The translations under genes were made by a program, and so were the position numbers. From an uncultured Fretibacterium sp. (GTDB taxonomy: Bacteria > Synergistota > Synergistia > Synergistales > Aminobacteriaceae): a DNA stretch of 15,017 nt. Location: contig CALAUZ010000139.1 in NCBI GenBank assembly GCA_937892105.1, forward strand, positions 1 through 15,017. Direction: 5' to 3'. This document shows positions 7,261 through 12,697 of the stretch, in pieces. Under the pieces are notes generated by a model. It did no database searches. It saw nothing but the letters and a program-made list of their open reading frames with translations, and had not been told where the DNA came from. The stretch's first letter is position 1, and each line of letters begins with the position of its first letter.

Positions 7261-7713
7261 TCATTTTCTGGCTGGGCTAATGTTACTGGCTGTTTCGGAC
7301 ATAATCTCCCTTACTATCTCTTGCACTTTTTCACGGGTTAATGCTGGCTCTTGTTGCCTCTCTTTGCGCTCTCTCCTGAACATAGGCACAAAGGCTACTA
7401 TTAGCGCAAGAATTGCAAAGCCCCAGTAGAATGTATGTTGGAGCATTTCTATCTTCACCGAGTTCACATTAACCTGTGTCGATAATGCTTGTATTTCCGT
7501 ATGAAGACTAGCCTGTACACCTTGTATTTCTGAATGAAGGCTCGTTTGTACACCCTGTATTTCTGAATGAAGGCTAGACTGTACACTGTCTATCTTGGAA
7601 TTTAGCTTATTACGCAGGCGTTCATTATCAAGCCTAATCTGGGCTAGGAATGTCTCCATCTTAGAATTAAACAGTTCTATCGTGATGTATTGCTGGTTAT
7701 CTTGGCTCGTCAT
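7261..7713 (-). CDS. Membrane-anchored coiled coil with 11-residue repeats
   Basis: 150 residues. A charged N-terminal segment (ELFNSKMETFLAQIRLDNER) leads into 11-residue repeats (LHSEIQGVQTS, LHSEIQGVQAS, LHTEIQALSTQ), a hendecad periodicity typical of long right-handed coiled coils. One membrane segment follows (FYWGFAILALIVAFVPMF, about 94-111), then a basic RRERKERQQ and a short amphipathic C-terminal helix (REKVQEIVREIMSE). The layout resembles Bdr-like or XhlA-like phage proteins. A truncated copy of the N-terminal third lies at 8392-8538. Function unknown; oligomeric membrane attachment is inferred. Confidence 0.75.
   Translation of the reverse strand: MTSQDNQQYITIELFNSKMETFLAQIRLDNERLRNKLNSKIDSVQSSLHSEIQGVQTSLHSEIQGVQASLHTEIQALSTQVNVNSVKIEMLQHTFYWGFAILALIVAFVPMFRRERKERQQEPALTREKVQEIVREIMSETASNISPARK
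7501..7599. repeat. Three tandem 33-base repeats in coiled-coil gene
   Basis: Units at 7501-7533, 7534-7566 and 7567-7599 each begin ATGAAG on the plus strand. The first two match closely (..TGTACACC.TGTATTTCTGA) and the third has diverged. A decayed fourth unit precedes them. They encode 11-residue hendecads in frame, so gain or loss of a unit would change coiled-coil length without a frameshift. Confidence 0.8.
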
Positions 7714-7771
7714 TATGTTTTTTCACCGCCTTCTTTATGCCGTTGCCAGAACTGCGTTCTTGATGATTGCG
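7612..7771. repeat. Direct repeat copy 1 flanking higBA
   Basis: About 160 bases align without large gaps, at roughly 80% identity by eye, to 8436-8596. Shared blocks include ATGTCTCCATCTT, TGATGTATTGC, CTCGTCATTATGTTTTT and TTGATGATTGC. The repeat spans the antitoxin tail, the spacer, and the first 40 or so codons of the coiled-coil gene. Confidence 0.75.
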
Positions 7772-7800
7772 ACAAGCCCTCTACGGTATTCATACATCAT
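7735..7800 (-). pseudogene. Remnant of antitoxin C-terminal tail
   Basis: Starting directly after the HigA stop, the minus strand reads MMYEYRRGLVAIIKNAVLATA and stops. Its last 11 residues (AIIKNAVLATA) match, codon for codon and in the same position relative to the next gene, the tail of the antitoxin at 8561-8857 (AIIKDAVPATT). It is thus the end of a second antitoxin copy whose body has been replaced by higBA. Confidence 0.6.
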
Positions 7801-8076
7801 TTAAGCGTATTCAGTAACTCTTGGGAATGTAGCTATTTCTTTGCGGGTATTTATATCGCATTGAATGTTATAGAAAAGCATGGGAGAAATCCCGAACACT
7901 GCGCCTAACTTGGCTGATATTTCCGGCGTGATTTCTGTCTCATCAGCAAGAATACCGCGAATGTCTGCAAGTGGTATATCGGCCATATTGGATACAGTCA
8001 GCGCATCTAGACACAGAGGAAGCATGAAATCTTCATAGAGAAATTCGCTGATAGGCGGTATAGGTATCCTATTCAT
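7801..8076 (-). CDS. higA: HigA-type antitoxin (XRE family)
   Basis: 91 residues with the arrangement of HigA antitoxins: an N-terminal PPISEFLYEDFMLPL..., then a helix-turn-helix region (LADIRGILADETEITPEISAKLGAVFGISPMLFYNIQCD) that matches the family pattern of a late-placed XRE domain followed by an ISP..W/F.N.Q-like motif. HigA neutralises HigB by direct binding and represses the operon. It follows the toxin by 13 bases, with TAGGAG 10 bases before the ATG. Toxin-first order is the HigBA norm. Confidence 0.85.
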   Translation of the reverse strand: MNRIPIPPISEFLYEDFMLPLCLDALTVSNMADIPLADIRGILADETEITPEISAKLGAVFGISPMLFYNIQCDINTRKEIATFPRVTEYA

Positions 8077-8089
8077 CTAATACACACTC

Positions 8090-8374
8090 CTAATGATAAT
8101 CAGTAATTTCAACGTCATCAAAACCATCCTCACAAACAGTAAAACATACTCTAAACTGTTCATTAATCCTGATTGAGTACTGTCCTTCCCTATCGCCGTG
8201 CAACTGTTCAAGCCTATTGGCTGGTGGTACTCGTAAATCATTTAGGCATTGAGCGTTATCTATATAAATGAGCTTGCGCAGTGCCGTACCTTGAATGTAA
8301 TGAGGTAGTTTGCGTGAGAATTGCCCATTAAAAATTTTTTCAGTTTCCTTGTCTGAAAACCTTAGAATAGCCAT
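8090..8374 (-). CDS. higB: HigB-type mRNA interferase toxin (RelE superfamily)
   Basis: 94 residues. Family features visible are SDKETEKIFNG at the N-terminus, ALRKLIYIDNAQCLNDLRVPPANRLEQLHGDREGQYSIRINEQFRVCF in the core (the conserved L..L..PP.N.LE.L.GDR.GQ.SIRIN.Q.R..F pattern), and DVEITDYH at the C-terminus. This is the plasmid-maintenance/HigB toxin family, which cleaves mRNA at the ribosome. It is full length. There is no clear ribosome binding site; a TATTAT box 6 bases upstream suggests an almost leaderless message. The promoter overlaps an inverted repeat that is the likely HigA operator. Confidence 0.9.
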   Translation of the reverse strand: MAILRFSDKETEKIFNGQFSRKLPHYIQGTALRKLIYIDNAQCLNDLRVPPANRLEQLHGDREGQYSIRINEQFRVCFTVCEDGFDDVEITDYH

Positions 8375-8375
8375 A

Positions 8376-8403
8376 GCTCAATAATAATTACTCAAACTTG
8401 AGC
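8376..8403. promoter_or_regulatory. Inverted-repeat operator at the higB start
   Basis: GCTCAA at 8376-8381 pairs with TTGAGC at 8398-8403, and a nested palindrome CTCAA-AC-TTGAG occupies 8391-8402. On the minus strand, TATTAT lies between them, 6 bases before the higB ATG. Palindromes over a toxin-antitoxin promoter are typical of autorepression by the antitoxin or complex. Confidence 0.5.
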
Positions 8404-8538
8404 CGAAACAGCCTGAATTTCCGAACGAAGCTCATTGCGTAAGTGTTCATTGTCCAGCTTGATTTGCGTTATAAATGTCTCCATCTTGAAATTGAATAAT
8501 TCAACAGTGATGTATTGCGTGTTATCTTGTCTCGTCAT
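8392..8538 (-). pseudogene. Truncated duplicate of the coiled-coil membrane gene
   Basis: 48 codons beginning MTRQDNTQYITVELFNFK, clearly paralogous to the start of the intact gene (MTSQDNQQYITIELFNSK). It continues through LDNEHLRNELRSEIQAVSAQV and stops. Compared with the intact copy, the repeat array has collapsed to one unit and everything after the equivalent of QALSTQV, including the membrane segment, is missing. The stop lies within the higB operator, so loss of the 3' end coincides with the higBA boundary. It could still be translated as a soluble coiled-coil fragment able to bind the intact protein. Confidence 0.7.
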
Positions 8539-8596
8539 TATGTTTTTCTCACTGCCTTCCTTATGTCGTTGCCGGAACTGCGTCCTTGATGATTGC
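8436..8596. repeat. Direct repeat copy 2 flanking higBA
   Basis: This is the partner of 7612-7771 in the same orientation. It covers the antitoxin tail, the 22-base spacer and the opening codons of the truncated coiled-coil copy. higBA lies wholly between the two copies. Confidence 0.75.
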
Positions 8597-8857
8597 TGCT
8601 GCCTTATTGAGCAGTGCTAGAGTTTGTTCTAGGTTGTAGCCGGATTGCGCTGTATCCTCTGCATGGGAGATGAGTGTGTCCCAGTATGTTGCGCCCTGCC
8701 GTCTGCGGGTTGCTTCGTCATACCATGCCTTTATACATGAAATCTCTTCTGCGTCTCCATCGGCTATAACGGTATCAAGATATAAGTCTGCAAACTCAGG
8801 GTCTTCTATGAAATGCTGTATTACTGCCTCGTCATGAGTTATTGTATCGGTAATCAT
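8561..8857 (-). CDS. Putative antitoxin of the RelE/ParE-type pair
   Basis: 98 residues. It overlaps the toxin stop as ATGA, the usual arrangement for this toxin class. The N-terminal half (EAVIQHFIEDPEFADLYLDTVIADGDAEEI) fits the opening of HigA/antidote proteins that follow Gp49-like toxins (..L.DPE.A..YL..AL..GD...). The C-terminal half (ATYWDTLISHAEDTAQ..LEQTLALLNKAAAIIKDAV) does not show the helix-turn-helix expected there. Either this is a variant antitoxin, or the C-terminus was replaced through the repeated segment that begins in its last codons. The assignment rests mainly on position and the N-terminal match. Confidence 0.6.
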   Translation of the reverse strand: MITDTITHDEAVIQHFIEDPEFADLYLDTVIADGDAEEISCIKAWYDEATRRRQGATYWDTLISHAEDTAQSGYNLEQTLALLNKAAAIIKDAVPATT

Positions 8858-9186
8858 GCGCGGTGTTCCTCCTTGTATTTTCTCAGGTACTCAATCGCCC
8901 TATTTATATCTTTCTGCTGTGTTCGCTTGTCTCCGGCGCAAAGAAGCATTACAACTGTTTTCCCGATTATGGAGTAATAGACACGGTAGCCCAGACCGTA
9001 ATCAATAATGAGTTCCCAGACACCTTCACGGCATGGTTTGTGTTCTCCAAAATGGCCGTTTTCTATGCGCTTCACCACTCTGTCGATTGCAACTGCACCC
9101 TTTTTGTCTTTTAGAGCCTTCAGCCAATCTTCGAATATGTCTCGACCGCTCTCCCTGTAATGGACTACTCTATACTGTTCTGGCAT
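8854..9186 (-). CDS. RelE/ParE-family toxin (phage Gp49-like, PF05973)
   Basis: 110 residues from ATG 9186, the usual family length. A GTG at 9252 would add 22 atypical residues. Family features are YRESGRDIFEDWLKALKDKKG, IDRVVKRIENGHFGEHKP, GVWELIIDYGLGYRVYYS and VVMLLCAGDKRTQQKDINRA. The last matches the conserved LL.GGDKxTQ.KDI signature, with Ala replacing one Gly. Such toxins are ribosome-dependent mRNA interferases held in check by the adjacent antitoxin. No strong ribosome binding site precedes the chosen start. The approximately 100 bases between it and the membrane gene hold no other ORF. Confidence 0.85.
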   Translation of the reverse strand: MPEQYRVVHYRESGRDIFEDWLKALKDKKGAVAIDRVVKRIENGHFGEHKPCREGVWELIIDYGLGYRVYYSIIGKTVVMLLCAGDKRTQQKDINRAIEYLRKYKEEHRA

Positions 9187-9291
9187 GACTATTCTGTTGT
9201 CGTGCCGTTGGCTTTCATAGCTCGTCCGGCGTTCGTGAGGGCTGTCGTACACTGCGCTGTCGATAATAGTAACCTGTTTCTTGGTGCTTCC

Positions 9292-9981
9292 TTAAAACAT
9301 TAGTCGCGTATCTTCGCGTATTATAACTAAGCCATAACAATGTATAGGCACAGCAAAAAGTCCTACAAATACAAAAGTACATATCACTACAACGTGAATA
9401 TACTCTACCCGCTCAAAGAAAACCGAGAACACCAACAACGAAATGATAGATGCTAGTTCAACAAAGGCAGTAATAATTATGCAGATAAAACCTGCTTCAT
9501 CCTTATCACGCCTCAATGTATCTACCAGCACTCTAAAAAAAGGCAATGTACACATTGCAGAACATAAAGCCAATGTAGGCAAAATGTCCAATGATAACAA
9601 TACCCCATATTCTATCCCCACAGCTATCGTTATATAGCCCCATATCATGGCGACAACCCAATGCACCAGAGCTACCAAGAATGATGATATTTCCACATCA
9701 TCTATTCCTGAAAACAACTTCGCAGAATATGTCAGAAGGCCAATAACGTACGGGCCAAAAACATACGAACACACAGCACATAAAGCAAACTGCCACCCAT
9801 TAGAAAACAAAAGCCATAGAGCAGCTATTATGGGTACAGGAACATTCATGACAAAGACTATAGGCCCCAAATAGTTCAGGTACGTCATGCATCTTTCCAT
9901 GACATCTAGCCTCTCGTAACTATCTATTGACTTCTTCAAATCACTCTTCAGTTTTTCAAATTCTTCATCTATCTCACTCAT
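9292..9981 (-). CDS. Six-segment integral membrane protein linked to cI
   Basis: 229 residues. A charged, helical N-terminus of about 30 residues (EIDEEFEKLKSDLKKSID) is followed by about six hydrophobic segments. Examples are IVFVMNVPVPIIAALWLLF, FALCAVCSYVFGPYVIGLL, LVALVHWVVAMIWGYITIAV and VVVICTFVFVGLFAVPI. Polar loops separate them, and the end is EDTRLMF. It has AAAGGAG 6 bases before the ATG and starts 20 bases after the repressor stop, so it should be co-transcribed from the lysogenic promoter. No transporter family is recognised. A constitutively expressed membrane protein right behind cI is a common position for superinfection exclusion, but that is inference from context. Confidence 0.75.
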   Translation of the reverse strand: MSEIDEEFEKLKSDLKKSIDSYERLDVMERCMTYLNYLGPIVFVMNVPVPIIAALWLLFSNGWQFALCAVCSYVFGPYVIGLLTYSAKLFSGIDDVEISSFLVALVHWVVAMIWGYITIAVGIEYGVLLSLDILPTLALCSAMCTLPFFRVLVDTLRRDKDEAGFICIIITAFVELASIISLLVFSVFFERVEYIHVVVICTFVFVGLFAVPIHCYGLVIIREDTRLMF

Positions 9982-10001
9982 AATGCTCTCCTTTCATCAT
10001 G

Positions 10002-10418
10002 CTAACCTGCTGCAAGTTTAGCTTTAATCACGCTCGCAGATAATTCTTTAAACCATGCTTGATTGGAAGGTGTATCTGGTACTTCTATGTAGCAATCCCC
10101 TTGTTTAAAGACAAGTTTACCAGGTGTCTCTTTGTGCAATGTCTCCTTTGAAGGCTCTTCAAGCAATGCTATATCAGGCGTAAACGAACTACTCCCAACT
10201 CCAGTCTCGGAGATGTTTGGGTTATCCGTCTCACCTATAAGATAGGCCACTGACGTGTTTAGCAACTTTGCCAGTGCTATTTTTGTCCTATCATCAGGCT
10301 CGCTCGTATCCGATTCCCAACGCGAGACTGTTACCCTTGTCGTTCCTAATACCTCTGCTACTTTCTCGCCTGACAAACCTAACTCCTTACGTCTCCTTTT
10401 CGCTCTTTCTCCGTACAT
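10002..10418 (-). CDS. CI-type phage repressor (XRE family, no S24 domain)
   Basis: 138 residues from ATG 10418, chosen because AAAAGGAG lies about 10 bases upstream; a longer frame to 10469 has none. The helix-turn-helix is at residues 5-60 (RRRKELGLSGEKVAEVLG, then GTTRVTVSRWESDTSEPDD). A linker follows, and then a short C-terminal region (KLVFKQGDCYIEVPDT, ELSASVIKAKLAAG). There is no S24/LexA peptidase domain, so induction by RecA-stimulated self-cleavage is not expected. An antirepressor, such as the BRO protein downstream, is the more likely trigger. It is divergently transcribed from the Cro-like gene, with operator palindromes between them. It should repress both the early rightward genes and its own synthesis. 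Confidence 0.85.
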   Translation of the reverse strand: MYGERAKRRRKELGLSGEKVAEVLGTTRVTVSRWESDTSEPDDRTKIALAKLLNTSVAYLIGETDNPNISETGVGSSSFTPDIALLEEPSKETLHKETPGKLVFKQGDCYIEVPDTPSNQAWFKELSASVIKAKLAAG

Positions 10419-10441
10419 TCTTACATAACTCCTTTTTTTAT

Positions 10442-10469
10442 ATGATACGCGAAATGTTACAAAAAACAA
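10442..10469 (-). promoter_or_regulatory. Repressor (PRM-like) promoter
   Basis: On the minus strand, TTGTTT (10469-10464), a 16-base spacer and TATCAT (10447-10442) form a reasonable sigma-70-type promoter leading to the repressor. The -35 lies inside the palindrome at 10465-10484, so an operator-bound protein would control it directly. Confidence 0.5.
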
Positions 10470-10484
10470 CGAACGTTATTTGTT
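10465..10484. promoter_or_regulatory. Operator palindrome 1 of the lysogeny switch
   Basis: AACAACGAACGTTATTTGTT has two-fold symmetry: AACAA, two free bases, AACGTT, two free bases, TTGTT. It covers the -35 of the repressor promoter. Size and position fit a CI/Cro half-site pair. Confidence 0.55.
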
Positions 10485-10537
10485 GCATAATCTCATGATA
10501 CGTACATTATTTGTTATTAAATAAGCCTTATTACGTA

Positions 10538-10552
10538 TTACATAAAATGTAA
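10538..10552. promoter_or_regulatory. Operator palindrome 2 of the lysogeny switch
   Basis: TTACAT-AAA-ATGTAA is a perfect inverted repeat lying 36-50 bases before the Cro-like ATG. It sits just upstream of a TATAAA (10558-10563) that may be the -10 of the rightward promoter. It differs from palindrome 1, so two proteins or two site classes may be involved. No good -35 could be assigned. Confidence 0.5.
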
Positions 10553-10587
10553 CATTGTATAAAATATCGGCATGAAAGGAGGAAGAC

Positions 10588-10770
10588 ATGAGCTTCAGAG
10601 AGGCAAGAAAAAAGCGTAATCTCACTCAGAAGCAAGTTGCACAAAGACTAGGGACAAGTCGTGTTACAGTCGCAAGATGGGAATGCGGAGTTAATAACCC
10701 AAAATTAAACACTATAAGGGAACTCGCAAAGCTATATCAATGCACGGCTGACGAACTGATTAATCCCTAA
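10588..10770 (+). CDS. Cro-like XRE regulator
   Basis: 60 residues, essentially a bare helix-turn-helix: FREARKKRNLTQKQVAQRLG, GTSRVTVARWECGVNNP, then LNTIRELAKLYQCTADELI. AAAGGAGG lies upstream of the ATG at the right distance. It is the first gene of the rightward block and divergent from the repressor. Its recognition segment (GTSRVTVARWE) is nearly the same as that of the repressor (GTTRVTVSRWE), so both probably read the same operators and compete as CI and Cro do. Confidence 0.85.
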   Translation: MSFREARKKRNLTQKQVAQRLGTSRVTVARWECGVNNPKLNTIRELAKLYQCTADELINP

Positions 10771-10962
10771 GCAACAACAAACTGTATATTGACAATTCAC
10801 TCTCCATGACGGGAAGGAAGCAATCCGGCCAGTGTCTTGAAGGCTAAAAGTGATACATACAAGGCTCAACAAACCCTCGTAACTACCTGCCCTTCACCTG
10901 CCCGCTGAGGATGAAGGTGTATAAAAAGGCGGGATTTGCTCTTACTCCATTACTGAAAGAAG
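10771..10962 (+). other. Leader between Cro-like gene and first small ORF
   Basis: 192 bases without a supported gene. Two short ATG frames (13 and 23 codons) have no ribosome binding site. A TTGACA at about 10787 has no -10 at the right distance. The right half carries stem-loop element D. Confidence 0.4.
10901..10945 (+). terminator. Terminator-like stem-loop, element D
   Basis: CCCGC at 10901-10905 pairs with GCGGG at 10929-10933 across a 23-base loop, followed by ATTTGCTCTTACTCC. It lies directly before the GAAAGAAGG ribosome binding site of the next small gene. The stem is shorter than in elements A-C, but the tail (TCTTACTCCAT) is shared with them. Confidence 0.4.
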
Positions 10963-11136
10963 GTGATTGCTCTGTCGGATGAAGATAAAATAACTGTCCT
11001 TAACTCTATACGTGATTTCGTGGTACGCGTTCTGGCGGACACAGATAACAAAAAGCCGGAAGAAATACATATACTCCCGGCAATTACGAAAATTCTGCTT
11101 GATGAAAATTACTTGCTGGAAGTGTCAAAGAAATAA
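10963..11136 (+). CDS. Small early protein, paralogue of 13337-13591
   Basis: 57 residues or fewer. The sequence (LSDEDKITVLNSIRDFVVRV, then EEIHILPAITKILLDENYLL) matches the C-terminal half of the product at 13337-13591 (LSEMELANIKHALVDFVLRV, EIEILPAVLDTLLDN). The conserved skeleton is LS..., DFV.RV, EI.ILPA and LLD. It is helical and acidic, with no known domain. Start: the GTG at 10963 overlaps the GAAGG ribosome binding site and is unlikely to be used. The in-frame CTG at 10972 is exactly 8 bases after GAAGG and is probably the real start. The outer limit is given here. Confidence 0.6.
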   Translation: MIALSDEDKITVLNSIRDFVVRVLADTDNKKPEEIHILPAITKILLDENYLLEVSKK

Positions 11137-11179
11137 TCCGTCAGCTAATTCACAAGACGAACATTAATCAGTACTAAAC

Positions 11180-11240
11180 CCGCTCCTTTGCTGTGGTTTG
11201 GCTTTCAACTTAATTATAGCAAGGGCGGTCTTTCTCTCTC
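11180..11240 (+). terminator. Repeated intergenic stem-loop, element A
   Basis: CCGCTCCTTTGCT (11180-11192) pairs with AGCAAGGGCGG (11218-11228) through about 11 pairs with a 2-base bulge. A pyrimidine tract TCTTTCTCTCTC follows, and then the ribosome binding site GAAAGAAGG. Arms, the TGTGGTT after the left arm and the ATTATAGCA before the right arm recur in element B. It looks like an intrinsic terminator or attenuator placed at the gene entrance. The conserved loop also contains TATAGC, so a promoter role is possible. Confidence 0.6.
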
Positions 11241-11248
11241 GAAAGAAG

Positions 11249-11431
11249 GTGAGAAAAATAGCTATTATCCATATTGAACTCAAAAAGCATGTAGGCAAAA
11301 ACTTGTCCGCTATCGTGGCCGCTGACTTTGACCCCGATATTGACGACAAAAATGAAATCTGCAACATCGTCAATAACTTGTTCAACAACGCTGGCTACCT
11401 GCCACAGGATAACGAAACTCAATCGCGCTAG
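11249..11431 (+). CDS. Small early protein of unknown function
   Basis: 60 residues or fewer: IAIIHIELKKHVGKNLSAIV, an acidic DFDPDIDDKNE segment, then NIVNNLFNNAGYLPQ. It has no membrane segment and no family recognised. The first GTG (11249) is part of the GAAGGTG ribosome binding site. The in-frame ATA at 11258 lies exactly 8 bases after GAAGG, the same spacing as the near-cognate codons of two other genes in this block, and no ATG exists in the frame. It is preceded by element A and followed 20 bases later by the BRO antirepressor. Confidence 0.6.
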   Translation: MRKIAIIHIELKKHVGKNLSAIVAADFDPDIDDKNEICNIVNNLFNNAGYLPQDNETQSR

Positions 11432-11451
11432 AAAGGAACGTGATTTATATC

Positions 11452-12222
11452 ATGAACGACATTCAACTTTTCAACAACGGAGACTTCACTGCCCGCGCCA
11501 TTCAAGATGAAGATGACGGGCAAATCTGGTTCGTTGCTAGGGACGTTGCAAAGGCTCTCGATTACTCAATGGCCGGAAGCATTCAGTCTTTATTCGAGAA
11601 AGTGCCGGAAATTTGGAAGGGTAGCAAACGGATTGCTACCGTCACCAGGGGAGAACAGAATATGCTTTGCATTACGGAGCAAGGGCTGTACTTCTTTCTC
11701 GGACGCTCGGACAAGGAGAAGGCTCTGCCATATCAGATGTGGATTGCTGGTGAAGTTGTACCATCCATTCGCAAGACAGGAAGTTACAGCCTGCACGATG
11801 ACGAGAAACTCACTAAGACTATCATGTACGCGGCCAGAATGATTTTTGACGCAGCTGGCATTAAGGATAACCAAATGGCTCTGGCTCTCGATAAGGTTGC
11901 TAAGCACTACATCGGCAAAAGTCTGTTGGCTATGTCTGGCATTGAGCTTGTCGCTCCGAATAAGTGCCAGCTTCTTACTCCAACTGAAATCGGTAAACAC
12001 TTCGGCGTGTCGGGCAGGAAGATTAATACTCTGCTGTGTGAGGAAGCGTATCAGAAACGTGTCGGCAAAAACTATGAACCGCTTGAAATTGGTGAGCCGT
12101 TCGCCGTTATGCTGGACACTGGTAAGGCGCATTCTGATGGAACACCGATACGCCAGCTCAAATGGGAAAGCACTATCATTGATGAGATTTCGGACTTGTT
12201 CCCACTGATGGAGCGCAAATAA
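11452..12222 (+). CDS. BRO-family phage antirepressor
   Basis: 256 residues. The N-terminal BRO-N domain, about residues 1-115, is clear: IWFVARDVAKALDYS, then LCITEQGLYFFLGRSDKEKA and YQMWIAGEVVPSIRKTGSYSL. The C-terminal half (about 130-256) is a separate domain with TPTEIGKHFGVSGRKINTLL, a winged-helix-like stretch, and FAVMLDTGK..DGTPIRQLKW. BRO/Ant proteins bind DNA or inactivate CI-type repressors, driving induction. Because the local repressor lacks a self-cleavage domain, this is its best candidate antagonist. ATG 11452 is preceded by AAAGGA at a long 14-base spacing; GTG 11440 is an alternative. A stand-alone relative of the C-terminal domain is at 14259-14699. Confidence 0.9.
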   Translation: MNDIQLFNNGDFTARAIQDEDDGQIWFVARDVAKALDYSMAGSIQSLFEKVPEIWKGSKRIATVTRGEQNMLCITEQGLYFFLGRSDKEKALPYQMWIAGEVVPSIRKTGSYSLHDDEKLTKTIMYAARMIFDAAGIKDNQMALALDKVAKHYIGKSLLAMSGIELVAPNKCQLLTPTEIGKHFGVSGRKINTLLCEEAYQKRVGKNYEPLEIGEPFAVMLDTGKAHSDGTPIRQLKWESTIIDEISDLFPLMERK

Positions 12223-12223
12223 C

Positions 12224-12430
12224 ATGGTTATGTTCGTGGGACAAGAAAATATGACACCCGTTCAGCTCGCTTTGGAGACTGCCAGATTCCATCTCTCCAT
12301 TCTGCACGGATGCCATCTCTCCTCTTCGGATACTCACACATTCTTACGTGTTATCGACAACAACGAGGCTGTTGAACGCATTGATGACGCTCTCCGCTCT
12401 TTAGGGCTTATGGATACACGCGCGAATTAG
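12224..12430 (+). CDS. Small protein of unknown function after the antirepressor
   Basis: 68 residues, starting one base after the BRO stop (TAACATG), so probably translationally coupled; a GGAG in the end of the BRO gene lies 10 bases upstream. The sequence is helical and hydrophilic (TPVQLALETARFHLSILHGC, then NNEAVERIDDALRSLGLMD). It resembles the helix-loop-helix layout of the other small early proteins, but no clear paralogy is visible. Its last 23 bases overlap the end of the convergent KTSC gene. Confidence 0.6.
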   Translation: MVMFVGQENMTPVQLALETARFHLSILHGCHLSSSDTHTFLRVIDNNEAVERIDDALRSLGLMDTRAN

Positions 12431-12623
12431 CATATACACTCTCAATTTCGGACATAAAATACGCGTAAGGCATATCCGCTCTCAGTAAAGACGCGTACAC
12501 TTCGGCTGATACTCTCGTAAACTGGTACACAGTGTGATTGCTCAACTCCACTTCTAGTACCTGAATTTCTGCGTCATAACCCACTGAGATAAGCTCGCCG
12601 GAGTTTATTGGCGTTCGTTTCAT
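12408..12623 (-). CDS. KTSC-domain protein on the opposite strand
   Basis: 71 residues: INSGELISVGYDAEIQVLEV, then HTVYQFTRVSAEVYASLLRA and YFMSEIESVY. This fits the KTSC pattern (S..I..IGYD...L.I.F..G..Y.Y..VP..VY..L..A.S.G.YF...I...Y). KTSC domains occur alone in phages or fused to RNA-processing and other enzymes; their biochemical role is unsettled. The ribosome binding site GGGAGG lies 7 bases before the ATG. It is the only minus-strand gene in the rightward block, converging on the preceding gene with a 23-base overlap. Its ribosome binding site forms the left arm of stem-loop B. Confidence 0.85.
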   Translation of the reverse strand: MKRTPINSGELISVGYDAEIQVLEVELSNHTVYQFTRVSAEVYASLLRADMPYAYFMSEIESVYANSRVYP

Positions 12624-12630
12624 TTTATCA

Positions 12631-12682
12631 CCTCCCTTGCTGTGGTTGTTCTCGCAAATCGATTATAGCAGGGAGGCTTTTT
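12631..12682. terminator. Repeated intergenic stem-loop, element B
   Basis: CCTCCCTTGCT (12631-12641) pairs with AGCAGGGAGG (12667-12676), ten pairs with one bulge, followed by CTTTTT. It shares TGTGGTT and ATTATAGCA with element A and TCGCA.AA with element C. The left arm read on the minus strand is the KTSC ribosome binding site, so any antisense transcript folds that site into the stem. The right side leads into ACTCCATGAAAGAAGG before the next plus-strand gene. Confidence 0.6.
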
Positions 12683-12697
12683 ACTCCATGAAAGAAG

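Noticed and set aside
7479..7599. 33-base repeats as a CRISPR array
   Set aside because: Units are contiguous without spacers and encode in-frame hendecads of a coiled coil.
10787..10830. TTGACA as a promoter for the small early genes
   Set aside because: No -10 hexamer is found 16-18 bases downstream.
10838..10980. Two ATG micro-frames (13 and 23 codons) before the first small gene
   Set aside because: Neither has a ribosome binding site, and the second runs through stem-loop D.
11590..12225. 211-codon minus-strand frame
   Set aside because: It lies wholly opposite the clearly homologous BRO antirepressor and has no initiation signal or family match.
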